This document shows positions 40,600 to 50,614 of a stretch of 64,000 nucleotides of DNA, in pieces. The notes beneath the pieces were generated by a model. It was not told the origin of the DNA and did not search any database. It was given only the letters and a program-made list of their open reading frames with translations. The position numbers were made by a program, and so were the translations under genes. Position 1 is the stretch's first letter; every line of letters starts with the position of its first letter. Source of the stretch: Paenibacillus sp. OV219 (GTDB taxonomy: Bacteria > Bacillota > Bacilli > Paenibacillales > Paenibacillaceae); contig NZ_FOCJ01000004.1 of the NCBI RefSeq assembly GCF_900110075.1, positions 310,001-374,000 on the forward strand, in the 5' to 3' direction.

Positions 40600-42615
40600 C
40601 TACAGCAGACCTTTAACTTTGCTTACTACGTTCTCTACTGTAAAGCCGTATTCTGCAATGACACGGTCGCCTTTAGCAGATGCGCCGAACGTATTGATGC
40701 CAAGAACAGCACCTTGATCGCCGACATAACGCTCCCAGCCGAATGGCGAAGCCATTTCGATTGCAAGACGCGCTTTCACATCCGGAAGAATAACGGAGTC
40801 TTTGTATTCTTTGGATTGACGCTCGAACAGGTCAAAGCTTGGCATGCTGATGACACGTACGTTGATGCCTTCTGCCGCAAGTGCCTTTTGTGCTGCTACT
40901 GCAAGCTGTACTTCAGAGCCAGTCGCGATCAACTGTGCTTGCGGCTTGCCATTCGCTGCTTCTGAGACCACGTATGCACCTTTCGCAATGCCAACGCGCG
41001 CTTGCTCAGCCGTACCTTCAAGGATTGGCAGGTTTTGACGTGTCAGAACGAGCGCTACCGGCTGATCCGCATCAGCTAATGCATACGCCCATGCTGCCGA
41101 AGTTTCGTTCGCATCCGCAGGACGAAGTACCGTCAATTGCGGGATGATACGCAAAGATGCAAGCTGTTCGATCGGCTCATGCGTTGGACCGTCTTCGCCG
41201 ACAGCGATACTGTCATGCGTCAGCACGAATACAACCGGCTGCTTCATCAGCGCCGACAAACGAACTGCTGGACGCAGGTAGTCTGTGAATACGAAGAAGG
41301 TTGCGCCATATACTTTAACGCCGCCGTGCAGGCTCATGCCGTTAATTGCAGCAGCCATTGCGAACTCACGAACGCCGAAGTAGATGTTGCGGCCTTCGTA
41401 GCTGCCCGGCTTGAACACTGGCAAGCCTTTCAGGTGTGTCATTGTCGAGCTCTCAAGGTCAGCGGAACCACCGATCAGATTCGGGATGTTCTTCGCAAGA
41501 CCGTTCAGTGCGTTACCGGAAGCAACACGCGTCGACAGCGCTTTGTCTGTTGGTGCGTATGCAGGCAGATCCGCGTCCCAGCCATCAGGCAGGTTGCCGC
41601 TGATTGCTGTTTCGAATTGAGCTGCAAGCTCTGGGTATGCCGCTTTGTAGGAAGCGAACAGTGCATCCCATGCTCCGTTTGCTTTCTCGCCGCTCTCTTT
41701 CACTGCTGCAAAGTGCGAACGCACTTCAGCCGGAACTGTGAAAGCCCCGTGCTCCCAGCCGTAGAATTCCTTCGTCAGTACGGTTTCGTCAGCGCCGAGC
41801 GGGCTGCCGTGCGTACCAAGGTGGCCGCCTTTGCCGCCTTTGTTCGGGCTGCCGTAGCCGATTGTCGTTTTCACTTCAATCAACGTCGGTTTGCTTAGAT
41901 CTGCTTGTGCCGCTGCTACTGCTTGGCCAAGCGCGTTCATATCGTTACCGTCTTCTACGCGCAGCACTTGCCAGCCGTATGCTTCGAAGCGGCCTTGTAC
42001 GTTCTCGGAGAACGACAGGTTCAGCTCGCCGTCGAGCGAAATGTCATTGGAATCATAAAGCACGACCAGCTTGCCGAGCTTCAGGTGAGCTGCAAGGGAA
42101 GCTGCTTCGCTTGCTACGCCTTCCATCAAGTCGCCGTCGCCGCAAATCGCAAATGTATAGTGATCAATTACGTTCAGATCTTGTTTATTGTACGTCGCGC
42201 CAAGCTGAGCTTCAGCCATTGCCATACCGACAGCCATTGCAATACCTTGTCCAAGCGGACCAGTCGTTGCATCTACACCAGCTGTGTGACCGAATTCCGG
42301 GTGACCCGGCGTTTTGGAGCCCCATTGACGGAAGTTTTGCAGCTCTTCGATTGGAAGATCATATCCCGACAAGTGAAGCAGGCTGTACAGCAGCATGGAA
42401 CCATGACCTGCCGAAAGAACGAAACGGTCGCGGTTGATCCACATTGGGTTGGACGGATTGTGCTTCATTGTTTTCGCAAACAATTGGTATCCCATCGGCG
42501 CAGCACCCATTGGCATGCCCGGGTGTCCGGAATTGGCTTTCTCGATCGAATCAATCGCAAGTGTGCGGATCGTGTCGATGGAAAGCTGGTCGATGGACTT
42601 CTGTGTAACTGTCAT
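40600..42615 (-). CDS. tkt: Transketolase
   Basis: 671 residues. The ThDP site is seen as [39 protein letters not shown] and [14 protein letters not shown] lie upstream, and [19 protein letters not shown] with the catalytic histidines lies in the second domain; [15 protein letters not shown] is in the third. It transfers two-carbon units in the pentose phosphate pathway, including sugars that arise from pentose uptake. The ATG at 42615 has AGGAGGAG 8 bases upstream; the longer frame adds 18 residues without support. A TGGTACAAT extended -10 box lies about 100 bases upstream. Confidence 0.97.
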   Translation of the reverse strand: MTVTQKSIDQLSIDTIRTLAIDSIEKANSGHPGMPMGAAPMGYQLFAKTMKHNPSNPMWINRDRFVLSAGHGSMLLYSLLHLSGYDLPIEELQNFRQWGSKTPGHPEFGHTAGVDATTGPLGQGIAMAVGMAMAEAQLGATYNKQDLNVIDHYTFAICGDGDLMEGVASEAASLAAHLKLGKLVVLYDSNDISLDGELNLSFSENVQGRFEAYGWQVLRVEDGNDMNALGQAVAAAQADLSKPTLIEVKTTIGYGSPNKGGKGGHLGTHGSPLGADETVLTKEFYGWEHGAFTVPAEVRSHFAAVKESGEKANGAWDALFASYKAAYPELAAQFETAISGNLPDGWDADLPAYAPTDKALSTRVASGNALNGLAKNIPNLIGGSADLESSTMTHLKGLPVFKPGSYEGRNIYFGVREFAMAAAINGMSLHGGVKVYGATFFVFTDYLRPAVRLSALMKQPVVFVLTHDSIAVGEDGPTHEPIEQLASLRIIPQLTVLRPADANETSAAWAYALADADQPVALVLTRQNLPILEGTAEQARVGIAKGAYVVSEAANGKPQAQLIATGSEVQLAVAAQKALAAEGINVRVISMPSFDLFERQSKEYKDSVILPDVKARLAIEMASPFGWERYVGDQGAVLGINTFGASAKGDRVIAEYGFTVENVVSKVKGLL

Positions 42616-42713
42616 TACGTAAACTCCTCCTAAATCCGAATAAGCTTGCTTCCATAACTTTGATGTCAATATCTCTTTAAAATAGGCAGTTTAGCCCCTA
42701 CTTGCTTTGAAAC

Positions 42714-42722
42714 ATTGTACCA
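42714..42722 (-). promoter_or_regulatory. Extended -10 promoter element for tkt
   Basis: The minus strand reads TGGTACAAT, a TGn-TATAAT type element with one mismatch. The -35 region is weak, as is usual for extended -10 promoters. Confidence 0.45.
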
Positions 42723-42794
42723 TTACCAATGCGGCTTTTCCATCCTTGAATAGGCAAGGCATTAAAATTCGACAATATCAAGCTGGCTGCATTA

Positions 42795-42840
42795 AAAATG
42801 GCGTGCCCGCCGGACAACTCCCGGAAGACACGCCGCTTTA
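42795..42840 (-). terminator. Terminator of purU
   Basis: GGCGTG...CCGG and CCGG...CACGCC arms are followed by ATTTTT on the minus strand. Confidence 0.85.
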
Positions 42841-42848
42841 TCTATATG

Positions 42849-43748
42849 CTAGTTGAAAACAACCGTCTTGTTTTGATGAACGAGTAGCCGGTCTTCCACA
42901 TGCCATTTGACCGCACGGGCAAGCACGACACGTTCAATTGTCCGGCCAATTCGTTTCAGGTTATCAACATCGTCACGGTGGCTGACACGCTGTACGTCCT
43001 GCTCGATAATCGGGCCGCCGTCGAGCTCTTCCGTTACGTAGTGAGCAGTCGCGCCGATGATTTTGACACCGCGGTTGTACGCTTGCGCATACGGTTTGCC
43101 GCCTACGAAAGCTGGCAAGAAGGAATGATGAATGTTAATAATTCGGTTCGGGAATTGTTCGATGAACTTCGGCGAAATAATTTGCATATAACGCGCGAGT
43201 ACGATCAAATCTGCTTTGTCCGAAACAATTTCAATCTGCTTCTTCTCAGCGATCGCCTTCGTGTCAGGCGTTACCGGAATGTGATGGAACGGAATGCCGA
43301 ATGACTCGACAAGGCGTTGCATGTCTGCATGGTTGCTTATGACCATCGCAATCTCTGCGTCCAGATCACCTGCCTGCCACTGCCAGAGCAGCTCCAGCAG
43401 GCAGTGATCTTCTTTGGAAACAAAGATGGCTAGACGCTTCTTGCGGCTTGCACGGAACGTAAGCCACTTCATCTCAAAGCGGTCTGCCACGCGTGCAAAA
43501 TCCTCTTGCAGCACAGGAAGCTCTTTGTCGAGATCGTTCAGATCAAATTCAAAACGGATAAAGAACATGCCGCCGCCAGGATCCATCGAATACTGATCGG
43601 ATTGTACAATGTTAGCGCCATGCTCATAAAGGAAATGGGATACGGCCGCTACAATTCCCGGACGGTCAGGGCAGGAGATGAGCATTCTCGCACGATGGCG
43701 TTTATCTGGCCGCTGTGCGGATTGCCCAGGCTGATGAATGTTTTGCAT
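42849..43748 (-). CDS. purU: Formyltetrahydrofolate deformylase
   Basis: 299 residues. The N-terminal ACT domain (~20-95) reads ARMLISCPDRPGIVAAVSHFLYEHGANI. The formyltransferase fold follows (AIMNVI-type strand AEIAMVISNHADMQ, LARYMQIISPKFI, INIHHSFLPAFVGGKPYAQAYNRGVKIIGATAHYV), with the catalytic Asn, His and Asp elements. It releases formate from 10-formyl-THF and balances the one-carbon pool. GGAAGG lies upstream. nfo precedes it by 48 bases on the same strand. Confidence 0.95.
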   Translation of the reverse strand: MQNIHQPGQSAQRPDKRHRARMLISCPDRPGIVAAVSHFLYEHGANIVQSDQYSMDPGGGMFFIRFEFDLNDLDKELPVLQEDFARVADRFEMKWLTFRASRKKRLAIFVSKEDHCLLELLWQWQAGDLDAEIAMVISNHADMQRLVESFGIPFHHIPVTPDTKAIAEKKQIEIVSDKADLIVLARYMQIISPKFIEQFPNRIINIHHSFLPAFVGGKPYAQAYNRGVKIIGATAHYVTEELDGGPIIEQDVQRVSHRDDVDNLKRIGRTIERVVLARAVKWHVEDRLLVHQNKTVVFN

Positions 43749-43796
43749 AGAGAGTTAGTCTTCCTTCCATCGACGAATAAGTGGTGGTGCGTAATA

Positions 43797-44924
43797 TTAT
43801 GCATTAACGAGCAATGTTTTGCCCGCAAACCAAGCTGTAATACGCTGGTTGATTCCTTCTTCAGAAATCTCCGGAAGAACGCGGTGCTCAGCAACAAGTT
43901 CATAGAGACGATCCATCGGCTCACGAGGATCAGCCTTCTTCGCTTTGGCGTCGTTCTTCAAAACGTCCCATACCGCAAGGACGTAGTCGCGGTGGCTGAT
44001 GTCCTGTTTGTTGAAGAAATGGTGCAGACGCTCCACGTCCTCAAGGAATTCGCTGCCGAAACGCGTATGCGCTTCGCCGCGAAGCAAAGCGATTTCCGCT
44101 TCGTACATCGGACGCTGCGTCTTGTCATTCTGGCCGATCCAAGGCGTCTCCAGAATAAACGGACGACCCTTGAGCGCTTCATGATGAACGATGTTGCGGA
44201 TGGCATCATGGCCGATCCAGCCAGCGCCGATCGGTGCATGGCGGTCTTTCCCAGCGCCGCGCGGGTTCTTGCTGTCGTTCACGTGAACAACGGCTACACG
44301 GTCAAGGCCAACGATGCTGTCGAACTGCTTCAGCACACCATCAAGATCATCGACGAGATCATAGCCAGCATCATGCATATGGCAGGTGTCCATACATACT
44401 GTAAGGCGCTCATTGGCGCTTACTTTATCAATAATCGCAGCGATCTCATCGAAACTGCGGCCGATCTCCGTGCCTTTGCCCGCCATCGTCTCAAGGGCAA
44501 TGTTGACGTTCGTCTCTTTCGTGCCGTTCAGCACTTCGTTCAAACCTTCTGCGATACGAGCAATGCCGTACTCCGCGTCTTTGTCCGTGTAAGCGCCTGG
44601 GTGAAGCACGATATTACGTACGCCAATCGCGTCTGTGCGGCGAATTTCCTCTTGCAGGAAGCGAACCGCCAGCTCGAACGTGTCCTCTTTATACGAACCG
44701 AGATTAACAATGTAAGGGGCATGAACGATGATTTCGTCGATGCCTGCCGCGCCCATTGCCACCTTGCCGTCTGGAATATATAAATCTTCAATCGGTTTAC
44801 GGCGCGTGTTCTGTGGAGCTCCCGTATAAATCATGAAGGTGTTTGAGCCGTAGGATACAGCCTCGTTCGTCGCAGTTAGCAAGCCTTTATCCGAAAATGA
44901 AACGTGTGAACCGATTTTTAACAT
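43797..44924 (-). CDS. nfo: Endonuclease IV with a C-terminal extension
   Basis: 375 residues. The TIM barrel shows the metal ligands H68 (VHAP), H108 (LHPG), E145 (LETMAG), D179 and H182 (MDTCH), H214 (VHVND), D227 and H229 (DRHAPIG) and E259 (LETPW), so it should be an active AP endonuclease in base-excision repair. Typical members are about 280-300 residues and end after [12 protein letters not shown], which here is residue 283. About 90 further residues are charged and helical ([34 protein letters not shown]). The start ATG has GGAGCGG upstream. Confidence 0.93.
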   Translation of the reverse strand: MLKIGSHVSFSDKGLLTATNEAVSYGSNTFMIYTGAPQNTRRKPIEDLYIPDGKVAMGAAGIDEIIVHAPYIVNLGSYKEDTFELAVRFLQEEIRRTDAIGVRNIVLHPGAYTDKDAEYGIARIAEGLNEVLNGTKETNVNIALETMAGKGTEIGRSFDEIAAIIDKVSANERLTVCMDTCHMHDAGYDLVDDLDGVLKQFDSIVGLDRVAVVHVNDSKNPRGAGKDRHAPIGAGWIGHDAIRNIVHHEALKGRPFILETPWIGQNDKTQRPMYEAEIALLRGEAHTRFGSEFLEDVERLHHFFNKQDISHRDYVLAVWDVLKNDAKAKKADPREPMDRLYELVAEHRVLPEISEEGINQRITAWFAGKTLLVNA

Positions 44925-45132
44925 GGACTAGTCCGCTCCTTTAGTGTTTTTTGCTTCTCTATCAGTTTCAGCAAAAATCACATGCATTAAAACAATGAAT
45001 CTCGCATGCAAAAACGGAATTTGCCGTGCTTATACTGGCAAAACAGTTTTGTACGGCGATCATATAAATGCTTGTCCTTCCTATTTTACAAGGAATATTC
45101 AAATAAATCTAGGTTTAAGAAATCCCTCCTTG

Positions 45133-45162
45133 TTGCGAGCATAGGAAGAATTAGCATATAAT
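45133..45162 (+). promoter_or_regulatory. Promoter of the YneK-like gene
   Basis: TTGCGA (45133-45138) and TATAAT (45157-45162) are 18 bases apart, 41 bases upstream of the start codon. Confidence 0.5.
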
Positions 45163-45203
45163 TAAAGCGATTTAATTGCATCGGTTAGAGGTGAAAACAG
45201 CAG

Positions 45204-45635
45204 ATGGCACCGAATTGGTTTATGTACTTTATTATGTTCTGGGCATTTGTCATGATTGGCTTTATGTCCATCGGCGGTTATTTCATGTTCCGTAAATTTC
45301 TTAAAGTGCTGCCGATGCGTGACGGTAAGTCCAAGCTTGATTGGCAGAACTATTGGGTGGAGCGCAGCCGCGGCATGTGGACGGATGACTCGAAGAGCTT
45401 CCTGGACCAGCTTGTTTCCCCGGTTCCAAGCGCGTTCCGCGACATCGCAAGACATTCAATCGCAGCGAAGATCGCGCAAGTAGCAGTTGAAGGCGGGTCG
45501 AACGAAGTGTCGCGCAGCCATTGTATTGAAGGATATATTAGAGCAACACCGAAACGGGATTACCGCAGCTTGATTACGTTCCTTGAGAAGGAGCAGATCG
45601 ACTATACTTCGTATCGGCATTTGCTCAATAAATAA
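45204..45635 (+). CDS. DUF2621 (YneK-like) small membrane protein
   Basis: 143 residues. One N-terminal helix (5-30, NWFMYFIMFWAFVMIGFMSIGGYFMF) is followed by a soluble domain with LDWQNYWVERSRGMW, HCIEGYIRATPKRDYRSLITFLEKEQIDYTSY. This matches the DUF2621/YneK family of Bacilli, whose function is unknown. GAGGTG lies upstream. Confidence 0.8.
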   Translation: MAPNWFMYFIMFWAFVMIGFMSIGGYFMFRKFLKVLPMRDGKSKLDWQNYWVERSRGMWTDDSKSFLDQLVSPVPSAFRDIARHSIAAKIAQVAVEGGSNEVSRSHCIEGYIRATPKRDYRSLITFLEKEQIDYTSYRHLLNK

Positions 45636-45657
45636 AGCCGCCAGCTTGGCGGCTTTT
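45634..45657 (+). terminator. Terminator of the YneK-like gene
   Basis: AAAGCCGCC-AGCTT-GGCGGCTTTT overlaps the stop codon of the upstream gene. Confidence 0.82.
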
Positions 45658-45706
45658 GCTGTACATAGCGACTAAATTAGTGTGGAAGTTAAGGAGGAGA
45701 GCACGG

Positions 45707-46612
45707 ATGAAGATTGCTGTGACGGGCGGTACAGGCTATGTAGGAAGCCATGTGGTGAAGGCGCTTCATGAACGGGGCGATGAAGTCTGGATTATTTCTC
45801 GGTCGAGCAGCAAACAGTCAGCTAAGCCAGGTCTGCACCTCATAAGCTGGAAAGAGCTTGCGGACAACCCAAAGAAGCTGGGTGGCGTCGATGCCATCGT
45901 GAATTTGGCAGGTGAGTCGATTAGCCGTAGATGGACCAAGGAAGGCAAGCACGCCATCCTGCAGTCGAGGCTTGATGCAGCTAAAGCAATCGAGAAATTC
46001 GTCGCTACGGTTGATGTGAAGCCTCGCGTCGTCGTGAATGCATCAGGCATCTCCATCTATGGCAATAGCGCGCCTGACGAGACGGCGGCCGATGAATCGA
46101 GCCCGGCACGCATCGCAGATTTTCTCGCCTCGGTTGTCGAGAAATGGGAAGCCGCAGCGGACCGTATTCCAGTGGAGCGGCTTGTTAAGCTGCGAATCGG
46201 ACTTGTGCTCGGCATGGAAGGCGGCGCCTTCCCGAAGATGGTGCTTCCTTACCGACTTGGCATCGGCGGCCGTATGGGTAACGGCAAGCAGTGGATCCCT
46301 TGGATTCACGAGGTAGACATGACGCGCCTCATTCTATTCTGCCTCGATAACCCTGATGTGGCAGGACCGGTCAATGCTTGCGCTCCAGAGCCGATCACGA
46401 ATGACGCTTTCGGCCGCGCCATCGGCAAAGCGGCAGGCAGACCGCACTGGTTCCCCGTCCCCGCATTCTCGTTGAAAGCTGCGCTTGGCGAGCTATCTAT
46501 GCTGCTCCTGGAAGGCTCACGAGCTGTGCCTCGCAAAGCACAGGATAACGGCTTCGTCTTTAACTATTCCACCGTCGAGAAAGCCTTCGAGCAGTTGTTT
46601 AGAAGACATTAA
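45707..46612 (+). CDS. SDR family NAD-dependent epimerase (TIGR01777/YfcH type)
   Basis: 301 residues. The Rossmann motif is TGGTGYVGSHV (7-17). The family signatures are VNLAGESISRRWTKEGKHAILQSR, NASGISIYGNSAPDE, RIGLVLGMEGGAFPKMVLPYRLGIGGRMGNGKQWIPWIHEVDM, and a C-terminal DUF1731 helix pair. The substrate is unknown. The ATG at 45707 has AAGGAGGAG 7 bases upstream; the longer open frame begins at a TTG inside the terminator. Confidence 0.92.
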   Translation: MKIAVTGGTGYVGSHVVKALHERGDEVWIISRSSSKQSAKPGLHLISWKELADNPKKLGGVDAIVNLAGESISRRWTKEGKHAILQSRLDAAKAIEKFVATVDVKPRVVVNASGISIYGNSAPDETAADESSPARIADFLASVVEKWEAAADRIPVERLVKLRIGLVLGMEGGAFPKMVLPYRLGIGGRMGNGKQWIPWIHEVDMTRLILFCLDNPDVAGPVNACAPEPITNDAFGRAIGKAAGRPHWFPVPAFSLKAALGELSMLLLEGSRAVPRKAQDNGFVFNYSTVEKAFEQLFRRH

Positions 46613-46621
46613 TTCATCGCT

Positions 46622-46677
46622 AAAAAAACAGCCATGTAGCAGGGAGATGAGTGCTCTCTCCTTGTCACATGGCTGTT
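46622..46677 (-). terminator. Terminator of the second sugar ABC operon
   Basis: AACAGCCATGT and ACATGGCTGTT form a perfect outer stem with an inner GAG/CTC stem, followed by TTTTTTT on the minus strand. Confidence 0.92.
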
Positions 46678-46685
46678 GCTACTTA

Positions 46686-48371
46686 TTACTTCTTCTTACT
46701 GTCGTATGCTTTTTGATAGATGTCCAAATAGTGCGTCAGATTCAAGCCATCAAAGCCCTTCACATAGCTGTCCCATTCAGCATCCGCCAGCTTCTTGGAG
46801 CCTGTAACGAACTGTGCCATATTCGAGCGAACGTATTCATTGATCTGAGTACGCAGCATAATCGTTTCCTTCGCATCGTTCTCATCCATGAAGATGGTAA
46901 GCGGGAACGTCTCTTCCGGCTGCTTGTTCTCGTAATTATTCGCCGTTTCAGTGAAGAGTCGGAACTCATAACCTTGTTGAGAGAACATATCAGCTGGAGC
47001 CGTCCAAGACTCACGAATCGCGCGTGTCCGTCTTGTGATACCCATTTGATCCCACGTATCGTTGAACGTCGTCTCCGTCGAATCCCAATATTTTGGCTTC
47101 AGGCTGTATTTGGCAGGGTTGCCGTGAACATCCTTCTCGCCATCCGGAGCCTTCGCCCAGTAGTTCCCTTCCAGTCCATATTCGTTCATGACGGCATACT
47201 CTTCGGAATACATGTAATCAGCCATTTTGATCGCTGCAATGGCTTCTTCCTCTGAAGCCTTATTCGTGATGGCAAACTGCCCGTTACCATAAGCTTTATA
47301 ATAACCGGAATAGGCGACTCCGCCCGGACCTTTAAGCGGCGGTACCGTTACATAATCCTTATGACGAGTCTGCCCATCTGCCAAGCTGAAGGCCATGCCA
47401 ATATGGCCAGCCGTCACGCTTCCGACGATATTATCGCCTTCTTTGTTGCCCACTTGCGCCATTTGGTCGATATTTTGCGTGAATGCTTCTTTATCGATCA
47501 AGCCTTCGCTGAAGAGCTTGTTAATGTAAGTCAGACCGTCGCGCCACTCCGGTTGATTAGCCGACAGTTGCACTTTACCGTCCTTCAAGTAGAAGAAGTC
47601 TTCGTCATTATCATAAATAAAGCCATTCATTAAGAAATTGGAAGGAATCGCATGCCAGGTATTAAAGGCGCCAGTCAGTGGAATCTCATCTGCTTTGCCG
47701 TTTCCGTTCGGATCCTGTGTCTTGAATGCTTTCAGCACTTCGAAATATTCATCCGTCGTCGTCGGCATTTTGAGACCCAGCTTATCTAGCCACGTCTTGT
47801 TAATCCACAGCTTCTGCGAGTACCAGCAGTGGAAGCAGTCATTGATATGCGGAAGCGAATAAATGTTGCCGTCCGGCGCCGTAATCGCATCCTTCAGATC
47901 CTTATCCTCCGTGAACGCACGCTTGATTTCATCACCATATTTGTCGATCAGATCGTTGAGCGGTCTTAGAATGCCCTGCTTACCGTAGTCGATCTGCTCC
48001 GCCTGCGTGAAGTCACCCGAGAGAAAGACCGCCGGATAATCACCGCTCGCCAGAATCAGCTTCTTCTTATCCGCTGCGTTGGCGCTTGGCGTTGCATCAA
48101 ATTTGAACTTAATATTAAGCTTGTTCTCCGTAAACTTCGTTACTTCATTCGTAGTAATGTCCTCGATCTTAGGAGAAACGCTGATGAATGTATTTAACGT
48201 GACGGTTTTACCGGTATCGACCTTATTGCCCGAACCATTGTTTGATCCCGTATTGCCGCTATTGCTAGTATTGTTGCCATTGTCGCCATTGCTTCCGCAT
48301 GCTGTTGCAGTGATGAGTAAAGCGATCATGACTAGTAAAGCTAGCATTTTCGAACTTTTTGTCATCTTCAA
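46686..48371 (-). CDS. Extracellular solute-binding lipoprotein of a YtcQ/LplA-type importer
   Basis: 561 residues. The signal peptide ends at a lipoprotein site with C25 (TATAC-GSN), followed by an Asn/Ser/Gly-rich tether. The long binding domain has AVFLSGDFTQAEQIDYGKQG, DLIDKYG, NWLDKLGLKMPTTTDEYFEVLKAFKTQDPNGNGKADEIPL and a late KGFDGLNLTHYLDIYQKAYD, typical of the large LplA/YtcQ class. The start is most likely the TTG at 48371 (GGAGG 8 bases upstream); the ATG at 48365 is 14 bases away. Partners are the two permease genes upstream in the same operon. Confidence 0.92.
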   Translation of the reverse strand: MKMTKSSKMLALLVMIALLITATACGSNGDNGNNTSNSGNTGSNNGSGNKVDTGKTVTLNTFISVSPKIEDITTNEVTKFTENKLNIKFKFDATPSANAADKKKLILASGDYPAVFLSGDFTQAEQIDYGKQGILRPLNDLIDKYGDEIKRAFTEDKDLKDAITAPDGNIYSLPHINDCFHCWYSQKLWINKTWLDKLGLKMPTTTDEYFEVLKAFKTQDPNGNGKADEIPLTGAFNTWHAIPSNFLMNGFIYDNDEDFFYLKDGKVQLSANQPEWRDGLTYINKLFSEGLIDKEAFTQNIDQMAQVGNKEGDNIVGSVTAGHIGMAFSLADGQTRHKDYVTVPPLKGPGGVAYSGYYKAYGNGQFAITNKASEEEAIAAIKMADYMYSEEYAVMNEYGLEGNYWAKAPDGEKDVHGNPAKYSLKPKYWDSTETTFNDTWDQMGITRRTRAIRESWTAPADMFSQQGYEFRLFTETANNYENKQPEETFPLTIFMDENDAKETIMLRTQINEYVRSNMAQFVTGSKKLADAEWDSYVKGFDGLNLTHYLDIYQKAYDSKKK

Positions 48372-48479
48372 AGCAGACGCCTCCTCAATGATATTCATCT
48401 TAACACGCTTCATTCTTCTCGCACATAATTCGTTACAGTTAATTGAGCTTGCTTCACCTCCATAACCGAGTAAGATTAA

Positions 48480-49379
48480 CTAGCCTTTCAGAGAACCGAT
48501 CAGAATGCCTTGTACAAAATATTTCTGAACAAAAGGATAGATGGCGAGTATCGGCACTGTAGCGACTACGATAAGCGAGAATTTAAGCAAATCACGTAGA
48601 CCCTGCATCGCGGCCATCTTGTTGGCGTCCACCATCATGCTGGAGTCAATGGAATTCAGAATGAGAATATTACGCAGCACAATTTGAAGTGGAAACAACC
48701 CCTGTGACTTTAAGAAAATTAGTGCTTCAAAGTAGGCATTCCAATGCCCAACCGCATACATGAGCACCAATACGGCCAGAATCGGTTTCGACAATGGCAA
48801 GACGACCCGCCATAAGAAGCCTATGTCCGTGCAGCCGTCGAGCTCTGCGGCTTCCCCTAGCTCCTTCGGAATGCTGGACTGAAAGAAGGTACGGGCGATA
48901 ATGACCTGCCAGACCGCCATTGCACCAGGGAGCAGCATGGCCCATCTCGTATCCAGAATGCCAAGATTTTTCACCGTCAAGTAGTATGGAATCAGACCGC
49001 CGCTGAACATCATCGTAATGACTAGTAAGACCATGATGATATGTCGGCCATAGAACGTAGATTTGGAGATCGGGTAGGCTAGCATAATAGTCAAGCATAC
49101 GTTGATCATGACCCCGAACACCGTATATAAGAGCGAGTTGCCGTACCCCGTCATGATTTGCGGGTTAGAGAAGATCGCCTTATAGCCAGCCAAGCTGAAG
49201 TCTACCGGAAATAGCCATACTCTCCCACTGATCACCGCTTGAGGCGAGCTAAAGGATGAGCTCAGAATATAGATTAACGGATACAGCACTGCAAGCAGGA
49301 TAATCGACAAGAAAGCATAGACCACTGTCAAAAACAGCTTATCTCCAAACGATTCTCGAATTGCGTTTGTACGCGCCAC
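48480..49379 (-). CDS. Carbohydrate ABC transporter permease, YtcP/LplC type
   Basis: 299 residues with six helices and the EAA loop GEAAELDGCTDIGFLWRVVLPLSKPILA. The C-terminus is KYFVQGILIGSLKG. The start is a GTG at 49379 with AGGGGG 9 bases upstream, 13 bases after the stop of the other permease gene; the longer open frame overlaps that gene and lacks a ribosome site. Confidence 0.93.
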   Translation of the reverse strand: MARTNAIRESFGDKLFLTVVYAFLSIILLAVLYPLIYILSSSFSSPQAVISGRVWLFPVDFSLAGYKAIFSNPQIMTGYGNSLLYTVFGVMINVCLTIMLAYPISKSTFYGRHIIMVLLVITMMFSGGLIPYYLTVKNLGILDTRWAMLLPGAMAVWQVIIARTFFQSSIPKELGEAAELDGCTDIGFLWRVVLPLSKPILAVLVLMYAVGHWNAYFEALIFLKSQGLFPLQIVLRNILILNSIDSSMMVDANKMAAMQGLRDLLKFSLIVVATVPILAIYPFVQKYFVQGILIGSLKG

Positions 49380-49392
49380 CTTTGTACGCCCC

Positions 49393-50367
49393 CTACCATA
49401 AGCTGCTTTCTGACACACGCCTAGCAAAATAATTGACGCTTAGCAGCAGAATGAGATTGATGACCGAATTGAATAAATCGACTGCAGCAGAGAAGCTGAA
49501 GTTCGCGCCAAGCAGACCGATCTTATACACGTAGGTTGAGATAACCTCCGAAGTGCTTGTGTTAAGCGGATTTTGCATCAAATATATCTTTTCAAAGCCT
49601 ACATTCATGATCTGTCCAACGTTCAGGATAAGCAAAATCGTCGCAGCAGGCATGATGCCGGGAATATCGATATGCCATACTTTCTGGATGCGTGACGCCC
49701 CGTCCACCCTGGCTGCTTCATACAAATCGGTATTAATGCCGGCCAGCGCCGCCAAATAGATCACCGCGCCGTAACCGATGCCTTGCCATATATTCGACCA
49801 TACGAAGATGCTGCTGAAGTAGCTCGGAACACCCATGAAGTTAATGGCTTCCATGCCAAATGCGCTCAGGATATGATCGATAAAGCCAAGTCTGGGAGAT
49901 AGAAACAGAATGATCATGGAAACCATGACAATCGTCGAAATGAAGTAGGGTGCGAACGTCACCATTTGAACGAACCGTTTGAAGCGCATGCTCCGCACCT
50001 CGTTGAGCGCAAGTGCCAAAATAATCGGTGCTGGAAATCCAATAAGCAGCGAGTAGGTACTAATGATAAGCGTGTTCTTAATCAGCATCCAGAAATTCGG
50101 CGACTTAAAGAACGTGTTGAAATTAGCTAAACCGACCCATTCGCTTCCGAGGATGCCTCGTACCGGACTGAATTCCCGAAAGGCAATTTGAGCGCCGTAC
50201 ATCGGGATATATTTGAAAATAACCAAATACGCTAGCGGGAGCAGAACAAGCAGATAGAGCTGCCAATGCCGCTTAATGCGTTTGCCCCGATCCCTCAGCA
50301 GGAGCAAGCTGCCACTGACGCGGGCTTCCGATTTCTTCCTTTCGATTACTCCTGTCGATGAAGACAT
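49393..50367 (-). CDS. Carbohydrate ABC transporter permease, LplB type
   Basis: 324 residues. After a basic N-terminus come six helices with FKYIPMYGAQIAFREFSPVRGILGSEWVGLANF and the EAA loop YEAARVDGASRIQKVWHIDIPGIMPAATI, typical of LplB. ATG 50367 is used (AAGGG 14 bases upstream, so the start is less certain). First gene of the operon; a direct-repeat candidate operator lies at 50511-50543. Confidence 0.92.
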   Translation of the reverse strand: MSSSTGVIERKKSEARVSGSLLLLRDRGKRIKRHWQLYLLVLLPLAYLVIFKYIPMYGAQIAFREFSPVRGILGSEWVGLANFNTFFKSPNFWMLIKNTLIISTYSLLIGFPAPIILALALNEVRSMRFKRFVQMVTFAPYFISTIVMVSMIILFLSPRLGFIDHILSAFGMEAINFMGVPSYFSSIFVWSNIWQGIGYGAVIYLAALAGINTDLYEAARVDGASRIQKVWHIDIPGIMPAATILLILNVGQIMNVGFEKIYLMQNPLNTSTSEVISTYVYKIGLLGANFSFSAAVDLFNSVINLILLLSVNYFARRVSESSLW

Positions 50368-50510
50368 GCTTTCACTCACATCCCTTATATGAAGTTTGAC
50401 CTCGATTGCTTTCAACGATAATGGACACGTGAGGGCGCCGACAACAACCACAAATCCGGCAGATGTTCAATTTTCTAAAGCCGCGCCATTACTGGAGTTC
50501 CGGCGTATAT

Positions 50511-50543
50511 CGCTCAACTTTCCGCGGAGCGCTCACCTTTCCG
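50511..50543 (-). promoter_or_regulatory. Direct-repeat candidate operator upstream of the second sugar operon
   Basis: CGGAAAGKTGAGCG occurs twice on the minus strand (50530-50543 and 50511-50524), 13 of 14 bases identical with a 19-base period, which fits two DNA turns and the direct-repeat habit of AraC proteins. The second copy contains TTGAGC, a possible -35 box (AGTAAT 18 bases on). The adjacent AraC-type sensor is the obvious candidate binder. Confidence 0.5.
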
Positions 50544-50558
50544 ATTAAGCCTGTAAAC

Positions 50559-50604
50559 AAAAAAAGACCGTTCCACAAGCAGCGATTCTGCTTGTGGAAC
50601 GGTC
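50559..50604 (-). terminator. Terminator of the AraC-type sensor gene
   Basis: GACCGTTCCACAAGCAG pairs perfectly with CTGCTTGTGGAACGGTC and is followed by TTTTTTTG on the minus strand. Confidence 0.95.
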
Positions 50605-50614
50605 CTTATGTTTA

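Noticed and set aside
42900-44783. A 425-codon plus-strand frame opposite purU and nfo
   Set aside because: Both minus-strand genes have complete catalytic motifs; the antisense translation has none and no ribosome site.
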